52,374 nucleotides of DNA from Marinomonas fungiae (GTDB taxonomy: Bacteria; Pseudomonadota; Gammaproteobacteria; Pseudomonadales; Marinomonadaceae). The stretch lies in assembly GCF_001418205.1 (NCBI RefSeq), contig NZ_LIQF01000019.1, forward strand, positions 1-52,374. Reading direction: 5' to 3'. Position 1 is the stretch's first letter. Each line of letters opens with the position of its first letter. The notes beneath the pieces are model-generated. The model was not told the origin of the DNA. It did no database searches and saw only the letters and a program-made list of their open reading frames with translations. The translations under genes and the position numbers were made by a program. Shown here one piece after another: positions 1 to 8,200 of the stretch.

Positions 1-302
1 TCCAATCGACCGTGCGCAGTAATTTGCTGAACAGGCCAATTCAATCGAGAAGCAACTTGGCAAATTAGCGAGGTCTTACCGCATCCAGTGGGGCCAGTAA
101 TATACAAACCGTCACCGTCTGGGTTAGACAAGAACGCCAATACGTCACGTAAGTCTTCTTTTCTAAAAACGTACTCGTCCTTGCGAACGGGAAGGTTTGG
201 ATGGGTAGTGTCGGCACCAAATCCTTCCAGAACGAAAGCATCAGGAGCCGGGACATTAAACGCTTGATTCACTTGAACCAAAAATGGGGATTGTTCAGTC
301 AT
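1..302 (-). CDS. cobS: CobS-like AAA+ ATPase, N-terminal part (runs off the left edge)
   Basis: Reading the minus strand from the ATG at 302 gives about 100 residues beginning MTEQSPFLVQVNQAF, with a Walker A motif GPTGCGKT followed by a segment ending ITAHGRL. This matches the start of the CobS-like MoxR-type AAA+ ATPase that follows the exonuclease gene in SXT/R391 ICEs. The name reflects similarity to the cobaltochelatase ATPase subunit; a cobalamin role in an ICE is unlikely and its function is not known to me. The Walker B motif and the rest lie outside the window. It is the last visible gene of the ssb-bet-exo block and is preceded by one of the four related leader hairpins. Confidence 0.85.
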   Translation of the reverse strand, partial: MTEQSPFLVQVNQAFNVPAPDAFVLEGFGADTTHPNLPVRKDEYVFRKEDLRDVLAFLSNPDGDGLYITGPTGCGKTSLICQVASRLNWPVQQITAHGRL

Positions 303-321
303 GGTAAACCTCATCTGTTTT

Positions 322-367
322 GACGAGGCCCCATGCCCCAACAGGGAATGAAGTCCCCGTCGGGTGG
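322..367 (-). promoter_or_regulatory. Leader hairpin A, upstream of cobS
   Basis: On the minus strand a G/C-rich element lies just before the cobS start. GACGGGG (361-355) can pair with CCTCGTC (328-322), with one G-U pair. An inner hairpin pairs GGGA (357-354) with TCCC (347-344). The two pairings share bases 355-357 and so exclude each other. Similar elements precede exo, bet and the gene at 2939-3265. The RNA role is inferred. Confidence 0.5.
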
Positions 368-511
368 TGTGTTGATTGTGGTATGGCTGTGTATATAAGA
401 GTTCAGCTCGCTCTATCATTCGTACCCAGCATTGGCTACGAGTGAAACTGCTTTCTGATGCACTCGATGTAAACGCATGAGAAAGGAGCCGAAATCGGCT
501 CCAAGTGAACG

Positions 512-1528
512 TTAAAAGTAAAATGAGCTCGGCGAGTCACCTGGCAGAACCAAGTTCTCTTGCTCAAGACTGATTTTAATCGGTGTTTCAACGGGCTGAT
601 CTGGCTTATTGGTGCTGATGCGCAACCGCTCTTGTGGCGATTTTCGGTAAGCGGCTAAAACCTGTTCATCCAGCTCGCCTAACTTATCGGTGGCCAATTG
701 CTTATAGTCCACCGTGCCCGCCATCATGTAGCGACTGAGTTTGACCCCAGCGTAGTCGGCATGAGCGTAGTTACCCATCATAGCGACCAATTTTGACTGA
801 GCGTCTCGCATTTCCTCTTTCAAAAATTTAATGTGATTTTCCAGTCGAACCACTTCGGCATGTGCTGAGCAATACTGTCGAGACAGCGATGTCCAACGGT
901 ATTGGGCTTCACCCTTGGGAACAAAACAATCTTGCTCAGGGCATTTTGGCGGTTCTTTTTTAGTTTGAACTAACTCCCAAAACTGAAGCGCCGTTTCTTG
1001 CAACTCAGTTAAGAACGCCGCGTCTCGTTGTATTTCAAACTCAATCAGTTGATCCTCAAAATAGAATACCAACCAACCACGCGTGCTATTGGCGACCAGT
1101 ATTTGATGCTGTACTTGTACCCAATACAACTGATACGCCTCGCTTTGTTCTCGGTGAGCTTGCACATCCTCAAAAACTGACTGGCAAGGACATTTCAGTT
1201 CAACGGGTTCGCCCGCATCGTTGATGCCATCAAAGCTGGCTCGAAAGATTGCGTTATGATCGGCTTCTGCACATAACGGCAGAAGAAAGTCATTATGCGC
1301 ATTCTCAAATGCTCGCCTTGCTTGAGGCTCCAACCGAATACCGCGAAGCACATTAGGATTATTCGACAGGTCTTCCGGTAATACGAATCCGGTTTTTTCT
1401 GCCCATAATCGCCAAGGTGTTTTGTAGGGTGAACCCCCCATAATAATTGGGGCTTCAGATGCCGTAACCCCTGCAATGCGCCACTGGTGCCATGCAGGAG
1501 TACGTTGTGATAGGTCTATTACCTTCAT
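512..1528 (-). CDS. exo: YqaJ-type (lambda Exo-like) recombination exonuclease
   Basis: The product, about 338 residues, is the 5'-3' double-strand exonuclease of the ICE-encoded Red-like recombination system. It resects DNA ends for the Bet annealase next door. The N-terminus carries the YqaJ signature (GVTASEAPIIMGGSPYKTP) and the nuclease core includes an acidic D/E plus ELKCP motif at about residues 105-115. A longer frame opens at 1585, but the first 19 codons overlap the leader hairpin. The ATG at 1528 follows AAAGGAG at good spacing and gives the expected start MKVIDLSQRTPAWHQWR. In SXT elements exo and bet drive ICE-ICE recombination and hybrid formation, which fits the patchwork hotspots seen here. 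Confidence 0.9.
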   Translation of the reverse strand: MKVIDLSQRTPAWHQWRIAGVTASEAPIIMGGSPYKTPWRLWAEKTGFVLPEDLSNNPNVLRGIRLEPQARRAFENAHNDFLLPLCAEADHNAIFRASFDGINDAGEPVELKCPCQSVFEDVQAHREQSEAYQLYWVQVQHQILVANSTRGWLVFYFEDQLIEFEIQRDAAFLTELQETALQFWELVQTKKEPPKCPEQDCFVPKGEAQYRWTSLSRQYCSAHAEVVRLENHIKFLKEEMRDAQSKLVAMMGNYAHADYAGVKLSRYMMAGTVDYKQLATDKLGELDEQVLAAYRKSPQERLRISTNKPDQPVETPIKISLEQENLVLPGDSPSSFYF

Positions 1529-1540
1529 ATAGTCTCCTTT

Positions 1541-1583
1541 GAGGGGAGACTTTCCCCTAAAGGAGATAGCTCCCCTTTTGGGC
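1541..1583 (-). promoter_or_regulatory. Leader hairpin B, upstream of exo
   Basis: AGGGGAG (1542-1548) and CTCCCCT (1570-1576) form a perfect 7-bp inverted repeat. A competing hairpin GGAG-ATAG-CTCC sits at 1562-1573 and shares the arm at 1570-1573. The element lies in the bet-exo gap, just upstream of the exo ribosome binding site. Same arrangement as leaders A, C and D. Confidence 0.55.
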
Positions 1584-1606
1584 AAGATTGAATTAATTAC
1601 ACAATG

Positions 1607-2440
1607 CTAAGATGCTAATGGCTGTGCCAAGGCTTTCTCTACCTGCTGTTGTGCATTGAAAATTTCTTGTTTTGCAAACATCAGCTCAATTCCTTGGAAA
1701 TGTTCATTGGCATATTCCAACGCGCTATTCCAAGCATTTGAAGCTTCTGCTCTTTCAATCAGTTTGAAAACAATTCCTCTGGTTCGATCATCAACTTGCT
1801 CAGGTGTAATCATCGTTGGCTCGACAACGTGAGTTGCCTGGCCTTCGATAATACGTTCTGCTTCGTCTTGATCGAAAATGCCCACAAAGCCAAAAGCGAT
1901 ACGGGAACACTGAATCATGGATTTATGCCTTAGCATTCGCTTAGTGTGCGTCTGCCATGGACCATCCACTCGATAAGGGCCATTTTTGCCGTTACCTTCA
2001 AATGGCGGTCGATAGACTTCATCCAAATACTCAGTGATTTTGACTGGGTGCGAACGGTCGCGCCGATAGATGATGCATTCCATCCATTCAGGGCATTCTT
2101 TTGCGCCATCCAAGGAGACTTTGTTTTCTGAAGTTCTAAACTCCATCCCATCAAACTGATCGTGCTGATTAATGATGCGAGACCATCCATCGACACCAAC
2201 CACTGGAATAATCCCAGCTTGTTTATCAGGAAACGCAAAAATCTCTTTGGTGAAAGGATTCAAGCCGTACTGATCTGCAACCACCAAGAGCGCCATCATT
2301 TGCTCATTAGTTGGTGAACTGCCATCACGTTGCTTGAATGCTGTAGCTTTTAATGTTTCAAACAATTTATTTGAATCAACACTAAAACGCTCAGCAAAGC
2401 GTTGGATTAACTTTGGTTTTTCCATCTTAGACTCCGACAT
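1607..2440 (-). CDS. bet: Bet/RecT-family single-strand annealing protein
   Basis: 277 residues, the usual size for phage Beta/RecT annealases. The N-terminal half contains the Bet-family segment NEQMMALLVVADQYGLNPFTKEI followed by VVGVDGWSRIINQH, both typical of the annealase core. It pairs complementary single strands exposed by Exo. The gene sits between ssb and exo, as in SXT, with a leader hairpin between its start and ssb. The chosen start ATG at 2440 (MSESKMEKPKLIQ) agrees with the leader position. In SXT/R391 ICEs this module is induced by DNA damage and shapes ICE mosaicism. Confidence 0.9.
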   Translation of the reverse strand: MSESKMEKPKLIQRFAERFSVDSNKLFETLKATAFKQRDGSSPTNEQMMALLVVADQYGLNPFTKEIFAFPDKQAGIIPVVGVDGWSRIINQHDQFDGMEFRTSENKVSLDGAKECPEWMECIIYRRDRSHPVKITEYLDEVYRPPFEGNGKNGPYRVDGPWQTHTKRMLRHKSMIQCSRIAFGFVGIFDQDEAERIIEGQATHVVEPTMITPEQVDDRTRGIVFKLIERAEASNAWNSALEYANEHFQGIELMFAKQEIFNAQQQVEKALAQPLAS

Positions 2441-2445
2441 AAATG

Positions 2446-2485
2446 CGGGAGCCTATCCCTGACGGGAAAGAACTCCCGGCTGGGT
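2446..2485 (-). promoter_or_regulatory. Leader hairpin C, upstream of bet
   Basis: CGGGAG (2446-2451) pairs with CTCCCG (2473-2478). The inner alternative CGGGA (2463-2467) pairs with TCCCG (2474-2478). Both use the same arm, so they are mutually exclusive. On the minus strand the core GGGAGTTCTTTCCC closely matches leader D. Confidence 0.55.
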
Positions 2486-2503
2486 TAATGTATTTTCGCT
2501 AGA

Positions 2504-2923
2504 TTAAAAGTCTGGTTCAGGATATGAATGCGCCCAATTAACTTGGGAATTAGCATCATCCGCCATTGATGGCTCAGATGTTTTATTCGCATTATCAAGA
2601 AGCAGAAATTCGCCTGCATCCACCTCGGTCAATCGATGTTTAATGCCACCTTTCTCCCATGAACGGGTGCGCTGAGGCCCTTGAACGTAAAGCTTTGCTC
2701 CTTTTTGGATTAAATCTTTTGCTCTTAAACCTAGCTTAAAGCCACCACGGTCGCGAAATACGACTCGATGCCATTCCGTATGCTCTTTGAGCTCATTAGA
2801 TTGACGGTCGCGCCATTTTTCAGAAGTGGCTAGTGAAATACTGGTCACTAAATCACCTGATGGATAGGCTCTCGTTTCAGGCTCAGAGCCAACGTAACCA
2901 ATGAGTATTACTTGGTTCTTCAT
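2504..2923 (-). CDS. ssb: Single-stranded DNA-binding protein
   Basis: 139 residues with an N-terminal OB-fold typical of SSB (MKNQVILIGYVGSEPETR, then EWHRVVFRD and KLYVQGPQRTRSWE). The C-terminal tail is short and ends in PEPDF rather than the usual DDIPF, so interaction with host SSB partners may differ. It lies in the same transcript as the small membrane protein upstream and bet downstream. It probably coats ICE single strands during transfer and supports Bet annealing. Confidence 0.92.
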   Translation of the reverse strand: MKNQVILIGYVGSEPETRAYPSGDLVTSISLATSEKWRDRQSNELKEHTEWHRVVFRDRGGFKLGLRAKDLIQKGAKLYVQGPQRTRSWEKGGIKHRLTEVDAGEFLLLDNANKTSEPSMADDANSQVNWAHSYPEPDF

Positions 2924-2938
2924 AAAGTTTTCCTCGTC

Positions 2939-3265
2939 TTAGTTGAACTCTGTGCACACAGTTACTTCTACCTGATTAGGTAAAGACGACTGTCGGCGCA
3001 GATAGGCTGGGATATCAAGTAAAGCCAAATCGTACTGATCAGACTCTACGACGTAAGCAGACGTCCAACGACACAAACCTTGTTTATTAGGTGTGGCCAT
3101 AGGGCGTTGCTTTGGTTTTGATTTGAGCATTCGTTTGATTTGCGATAGCACAAATTTAAACGGACGCACACATTGGGATGTAAGAAATCGCAGAAGCGAC
3201 CAGCTCAATTTTGCAAGCAAAATAATGCCCGCGACTTGGATCAGAAATCCGAAGATATATTCCAT
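2939..3265 (-). CDS. Conserved ICE small membrane protein
   Basis: 108 residues with one clear N-terminal hydrophobic segment (about residues 3-30, YIFGFLIQVAGIILLAKL), then a basic stretch (KRMLKSKPKQRP) and a soluble C-terminus. I do not recognise a domain. By position, first gene before ssb, it should correspond to the backbone gene marking the hotspot boundary downstream of traN in SXT/R391 ICEs (s063 in SXT numbering, from memory). It ends 15 bp before ssb and is likely co-transcribed with ssb-bet-exo. Its upstream region carries leader D. Confidence 0.65.
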   Translation of the reverse strand: MEYIFGFLIQVAGIILLAKLSWSLLRFLTSQCVRPFKFVLSQIKRMLKSKPKQRPMATPNKQGLCRWTSAYVVESDQYDLALLDIPAYLRRQSSLPNQVEVTVCTEFN

Positions 3266-3290
3266 AAATGACTCCTTAGTTTAGTTTTGA

Positions 3291-3331
3291 AGGAGTCGTC
3301 CCCGACTGGGGAAGAACTCCCCCAGTTGGGT
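3291..3331 (-). promoter_or_regulatory. Leader hairpin D, upstream of the ssb operon
   Basis: The strongest stem is ACTGGGG (3305-3311) with CCCCAGT (3320-3326). An outer pairing GGAGT (3292-3296) with ACTCC (3316-3320) competes with it at base 3320. It is the first of the four related leaders and would lie at the 5' end of the ssb-bet-exo-cobS message. Confidence 0.55.
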
Positions 3332-3633
3332 TGTATAATGGCGTTCCGAAAGGAACGTATCGTTGAACATGTAAAAACATGCAGGCTATTTGTTTATAGA
3401 GACTAGCTATCTCTAAATACCACTGGTAAAACTCAGCGGCGGACTTCCTTTGAGCTCATGCTCTCAGGTGCATATATCACTGAAACAGATCAGCGATATT
3501 TGATATTCAGTGTAAACGTCTAGTCGAATTTGGATAGCTAGCAAGATGCTCAATTCTTACATCTAGCTGAAGGGCCATGACTAATTAGAGGAATAGGCTA
3601 AAGGGTGATTATTCTCTTATCAGGAGCGAACTT
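3332..3633. other. Intergenic region between the ssb operon and the DUF1845 gene
   Basis: About 300 bp between divergent genes with no convincing ORF. It holds three small hairpins: CGTTCC-GAAA-GGAACG (3342-3357), a CATGT/ACATG pair near 3365-3380, and AGAGA/TCTCT near 3399-3415. On the minus strand, CATTAT near 3340-3335 could be the -10 of the ssb operon promoter, without a convincing -35, as expected for an activator-dependent promoter. The region could also hide a small RNA; I cannot decide from sequence alone. Confidence 0.4.
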
Positions 3634-4236
3634 ATGGCCCAAGAAAGACCGAATTATTCCAAGCCAATTTTTGAGCAATCCTTCACTATCAATAGCTTAC
3701 AGGCTCAACGTGTCGTTGATCGAGTTTTCAAACGAACAGTCAGTGCGCTTTACGGAATTGATGTCATTCTTCGCATCATTGGCGATGAAAACGAAATTGA
3801 TGAAGTTGATCAAGTTATATCCCAGCTAATAGAAAATTGCTCAAAATCGGTTGATAGTGAGCAAGCACGTCTTGATAAGCTGATGGAATCGAATGGTATA
3901 GATGATATTCCTGAATACACAGGGCCAATTACTTTTAAGGCACAAATCAGCTCACCTCAGGTTGGTCAGTTTGTTGGTTTAATACGAAAACTGGATGCTT
4001 TGATGATCTCTATGGATACTCTTTGGTTATCAAATGTACTTAGCAACAAGCAACGTGTCGATGGCAATTATGCATGGCAGCAGCGAATCATTAAACTTGC
4101 ACGACGAATTATTGATATTGAAATTCGAGCGAGGAAGTCTGCACAAACCAAAGGCAAAGAAGCAGAAGTTGAACAGGCCATGCCCGCTACAGATGAAGAT
4201 ATTACAGAAGACACAGACGACACCCACTCCAGATAG
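3634..4236 (+). CDS. DUF1845/AcaB-like family protein
   Basis: 200 residues. The helical core (LQAQRVVDRVFKRTVSALYG through the FVGLIRKLDALM and DTLWLSN motifs) resembles the DUF1845 family found on ICEs and conjugative plasmids. That family includes AcaB, a regulator of IncC plasmid transfer. The C-terminal 30 residues are acidic and low complexity. The start is supported by CAGGAG eight bases before ATG 3634. It opposes the backbone transcripts and lies in the cargo hotspot beside traN. A regulatory role is plausible from family membership only. Confidence 0.65.
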   Translation: MAQERPNYSKPIFEQSFTINSLQAQRVVDRVFKRTVSALYGIDVILRIIGDENEIDEVDQVISQLIENCSKSVDSEQARLDKLMESNGIDDIPEYTGPITFKAQISSPQVGQFVGLIRKLDALMISMDTLWLSNVLSNKQRVDGNYAWQQRIIKLARRIIDIEIRARKSAQTKGKEAEVEQAMPATDEDITEDTDDTHSR

Positions 4237-4261
4237 CGAACTAACTAAGATACCATCAACC

Positions 4262-4280
4262 AGCCCCTGCGAAAGGGGCT
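4262..4280 (+). terminator. Hairpin after the DUF1845 gene
   Basis: AGCCCCT (4262-4268) and AGGGGCT (4274-4280) form a 7-bp G/C-rich stem with a 5-nt loop, 25 bp past the stop codon. There is no downstream T-run, so it is a weak intrinsic terminator or an mRNA 3'-end hairpin. Confidence 0.45.
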
Positions 4281-4462
4281 CATCATAAAGTCCCCAAATG
4301 ATTTCTTAACTCACTAAAACACCACTTAATGTAGCTAATTAAGGACTTAACATGTCTATAAACATGTTTGAGCCCACATCGATAAAAAACTCTTTATGTG
4401 ACTGTATTTACTCTGAAATTTGTTAAAATGGCTTTTTATCTCGAACACTGTGGAATACCTTA

Positions 4463-5155
4463 ATGAAAAAAAGCATTTTTCTCACTGCCCTTTTAGCAGT
4501 CTTCGTCTCTATTCCTGTATTCGCAGAACACCCTTCATCATTTAGTCAGGCTAAACGATTAGCCCGAGACATTTACCAAGATAACCAAACGACATTTTAT
4601 TGTGGATGCGATTATAGCAATGCAGGAGAAATTGATGCATCATCTTGCGGATATGAGCCTAGGAAACAGCCTAAACGAGGAAAACGTTTAGAGTGGGAAC
4701 ATGTAGTCCCTGCATGGGAAATAGGCCATCAACGCCAATGCTGGCAAAATGGTGGGCGAAAGAACTGTGAAAAGAATGATCCTGAGTTTTCTAAAATGGT
4801 TTCAGATCTGCATAATCTCGTTCCATCTGTGGGAGAACTCAATGGAGATAGATCAAATTTTAGATTTGGCATGATTCCAAACGAACCAAGAGCCTATGGT
4901 CAATGCGATTTCGAAGTTGATTTCAAAGACCGACGAGCTGAACCACCAGCTAGCCGTCAAGGTGATATTGCTAGAATTTATTTCTATATGCGAGATCAAT
5001 ACGGCCTGAGACTAAGCAGACAACAAACTCAGCTATTTGAAGCTTGGGCTAAAATGGACCCGGTTGATGACCAAGAAACAGCTCGCGATATGAAAATCAA
5101 AAACATTCAAGGCAATTCAAATTGCTATGTTTTAAATAATTGTTCAGTTAAGTGA
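4463..5155 (+). CDS. ideA: Secreted endonuclease I (IdeA-type ICE DNase)
   Basis: 230 residues with a signal peptide (MKKSIFLTALLAVFVSIPVFA) and the endonuclease I / Vibrio Dns fold. The beta-beta-alpha metal core is visible: EWEHVVPAWE at about residue 78 with the catalytic His, then DLHNLVPSVGELNGDRSN. Multiple Cys residues suit a periplasmic enzyme. It should degrade incoming double-stranded DNA in the periplasm or medium. A homologous SXT-ICE DNase, IdeA, is known to inhibit natural transformation in Vibrio cholerae; position and family suggest this is the same type. The alternative is a host-derived EndA/Dns paralogue. It converges with traN across a symmetrical terminator. Confidence 0.85.
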   Translation: MKKSIFLTALLAVFVSIPVFAEHPSSFSQAKRLARDIYQDNQTTFYCGCDYSNAGEIDASSCGYEPRKQPKRGKRLEWEHVVPAWEIGHQRQCWQNGGRKNCEKNDPEFSKMVSDLHNLVPSVGELNGDRSNFRFGMIPNEPRAYGQCDFEVDFKDRRAEPPASRQGDIARIYFYMRDQYGLRLSRQQTQLFEAWAKMDPVDDQETARDMKIKNIQGNSNCYVLNNCSVK

Positions 5156-5167
5156 TCAACACCAAAA

Positions 5168-5203
5168 ACAAGTAAATATGCTCTATAAGGCATATTTACT
5201 TGT
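5168..5203. terminator. Bidirectional terminator between ideA and traN
   Basis: Perfect 14-bp inverted repeat ACAAGTAAATATGC (5168-5181) and GCATATTTACTTGT (5190-5203) with an 8-nt loop, placed between convergent genes. A/T-rich flanks suit termination in both directions. Confidence 0.7.
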
Positions 5204-5254
5204 ACTAGCTACATCTTATCTCTGCCATTTTATTAACTGACTGAGCATCCTATT

Positions 5255-8200
5255 TTACTTAGCTATTGATAGTTCTTCAGAAGCATCTTGTCGCAACTTT
5301 TGAATATTCACGCCATTTATCCTTTCGATTGCTCTGTCTGCTGCACTTTGACGGTTTCCATCCACGTTTAGCGTACTTCCTGAGCTAGTGAGTCTTTCCA
5401 GATCCAGTGACGGTACTTCGGGTAAATTATCCGTGATCGATAAGATCCCTATCCATTCATCAAGATTGACTTGAGTCCAATTTATCTGGTTTAACTGACT
5501 AGCGGTCAAACCTTCACAGTTTGGTGACTTCGCACTTCCCCAGCCGATGCCGAGTTGCGGACGAACCTGTTCTTGAATAATCCTCGAAAGTGGAGAAGAG
5601 AAACAACAATATGATTCCCGTTTCTCTACACACGAACCAAGGAATTTAGACTTGCAGTATGACCCAACATAATGACAACTCTTCAGCGCACGTTTCGCAT
5701 TCATCTCGAACTCGCTCTGCTCGCATTTCCAGATAAGTTGGACAAGAATCATAGCAACAGAATAGATCATATATGCTGTCATTACGGTGCCAAGGACAGC
5801 ACCAGCAGTCCCCCCTAGAGCAAAATTCCCACCTGATACGACACCATCACTTCCCACTGCCCCGCCGACATTGCTAAAAAGTGCTGACTGAGCCCCAGAC
5901 CCAAAGGTGGTTCCTACCCACTCAGCTGTCTTATTCGTCAACGCTTGCATGAAACCTGTTGCCGCTTGTTCGGCCCCAGCACTAGCTGCTGTGGATGGCC
6001 CTGCTCCCATTAGAGAATCCCACGCAGACACAAAAGGCTCTTTGACTGCACTCCAGGTACTGGTGATGGGTTCCCTAAGCGTATTCCACGAACCATAGAT
6101 TGCCGAAGATGGGTTCATAGCCATAACAGCTGTATCGAGCTTGTTGACTGCAACAATCATTGAAATGTAATCCGATAGTGACACGCCATTTGGCTTTTCA
6201 CAGCAATCAACTATTCCTCCAACAGCTTTCTTGCATTCACCTGCGCTTCCTTTGAAAACAGAGCACTCCACATTATTTTGACTATCAGATCCAGTGCACG
6301 TCATATCATTCGTCATGTACTGAGCAGCATTGATCATGGCTGCAGCTTCAGCAAAATTGGCTTGCTTAATAGAATCAGGCTCTAAACAATCCGTTCCCAT
6401 ACAACGAATGGGCCCCGGGCAGTTATATTCTGTTTTGACTTCAGCGTTTTGAACTTCGATATCTTCACCGCAGTCGTATATTAAATTTTGTATGTAACAA
6501 AAGCCTTCGTGCCCAGCTCCGCCTTCCGTACACTCAGTTCTTACATACTGACATTGCGGGTCTTGCTCAAGCACAGCGCACGTATTTTCACTTGTCTCAT
6601 CAATTCTATTCTCGATTGCTTGAACATTTCCGTTCACGTCAAGCCAACTACCAGAGACACCAACATTAAACTCTGAATCACCCGTATCCGCATTGTAGGT
6701 TGCTTTAGCCTTCCAACAAGAAAGTCCAAGCCCATCTGAACGACCTTGACTGGTCAAATGAGATGGTGATGAAACCGTAGCAGGGTAAAGTGAAGCTAGG
6801 CTTTCTAGTTGAGCAGCACCAACATGTAAGCCATTAATGTGCTTTGTTCCAGTTTCCAAGCATTCCCATTGAACCGAAGTAAATTGATCAGTTTGCATAA
6901 TGCACTGGTTGACTCCTGGATCACTTGAATCATGAAAAACTTGTTGAGATAAATATTTTCCAGTAAACGATACGGTTGCATTTAGATTCGCTGGGGCCAA
7001 GCATTTTTCTACAACTCGACTACACGTATCAAAATCTACTTTGCTCCAACCATATTCACATCGAGATCGAGTTTCTGTTTGAGCACCTAGCCAAGTTGTT
7101 CCTTCTTCCGTAACAACTTGGCACAATGAACCGTATAGACTCCCTGCGGGACAATAATAGGCTTGATACTTAATTGTTGGTGTTGTTTCAGTGACAGGCT
7201 CTTTGTTTCCCGATAGTGCAACTTTTGTTATCCAATTGTTCGCTTTACTTGGGTACTCAATGATTGAAGCATTTGTATTTAATAGCTGAGAGATTTGAAG
7301 GCTGACATTTCCAGTTTGCATAGTATTGCTGTGTAGTGGCTGAAGTCTGACCACTTCCGAATCAAAACACCCTCTTGTTATTGGCCAACTTTGCTCGTGG
7401 TCACGTACAGATACTTCTCGCTCGACTTGACACTCAGTAAGCTTGTTCACTCGTTCACAAACTCTGTAGTCAGGAATATGCTTTTCTTCTGTTATAGGAA
7501 TGATGGTATGCGTAGATTGGCATTCAGCAAAACTGGATGGCATTAAATCAGACACAATACAATTAGGGTTTGTCTCCTGAATACCACAATCGTATGTATC
7601 CGTATAACGAATGCATTGGCCATCTTGGTCTGCTTCTACACATGTAGAAGAAATAAAACCGCACGCGTCATTGTCTTCCAAAATCTGACAGGAAGAATGC
7701 TCGAAGCGGTTAAAGGATTCGTCATTCACACTTACTTGAACCCGACGACACAAAGGTGAAATACCATTGATAGGACTTGGTGAGAATTCGGATTCGCATA
7801 CCGATACACCATTCACCACTGTACAACTGTTTGTTGATGAAGGCTGATCGACGCACTGGATGGAGAACTCAGAAAAATTTTGATGAAGCGAATTTGCCTG
7901 ATCAATACAAGCTTCAGGTGTCCAAATATCGTTCAATATGACCTTGCTAGGGTCAAATCGAATTTTGATTCGTGCATACCCTTCTCCATTACCAGTCACT
8001 GATACTCGAATCTTAACGGGTATATTTGTTCCAGGAGAAACCGTTTTTAAATGAGTCGTTAGATCAGTATTAGGGTTTTGCTCCCAACTCGTTCTTAATT
8101 CACATTGCCCCGCAGTTTCAGGAGGAAAATTACCATTAGGACCTGACCAGACCTTTTGTTCACCAAGCCAAACTTGCATGTAATCATCCCATTTGGCGTA

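Noticed and set aside
512..1585. Longer exo start at 1585
   Set aside because: The extra 19 codons overlap the leader hairpin and lack family similarity. The ATG at 1528 has a strong ribosome binding site.
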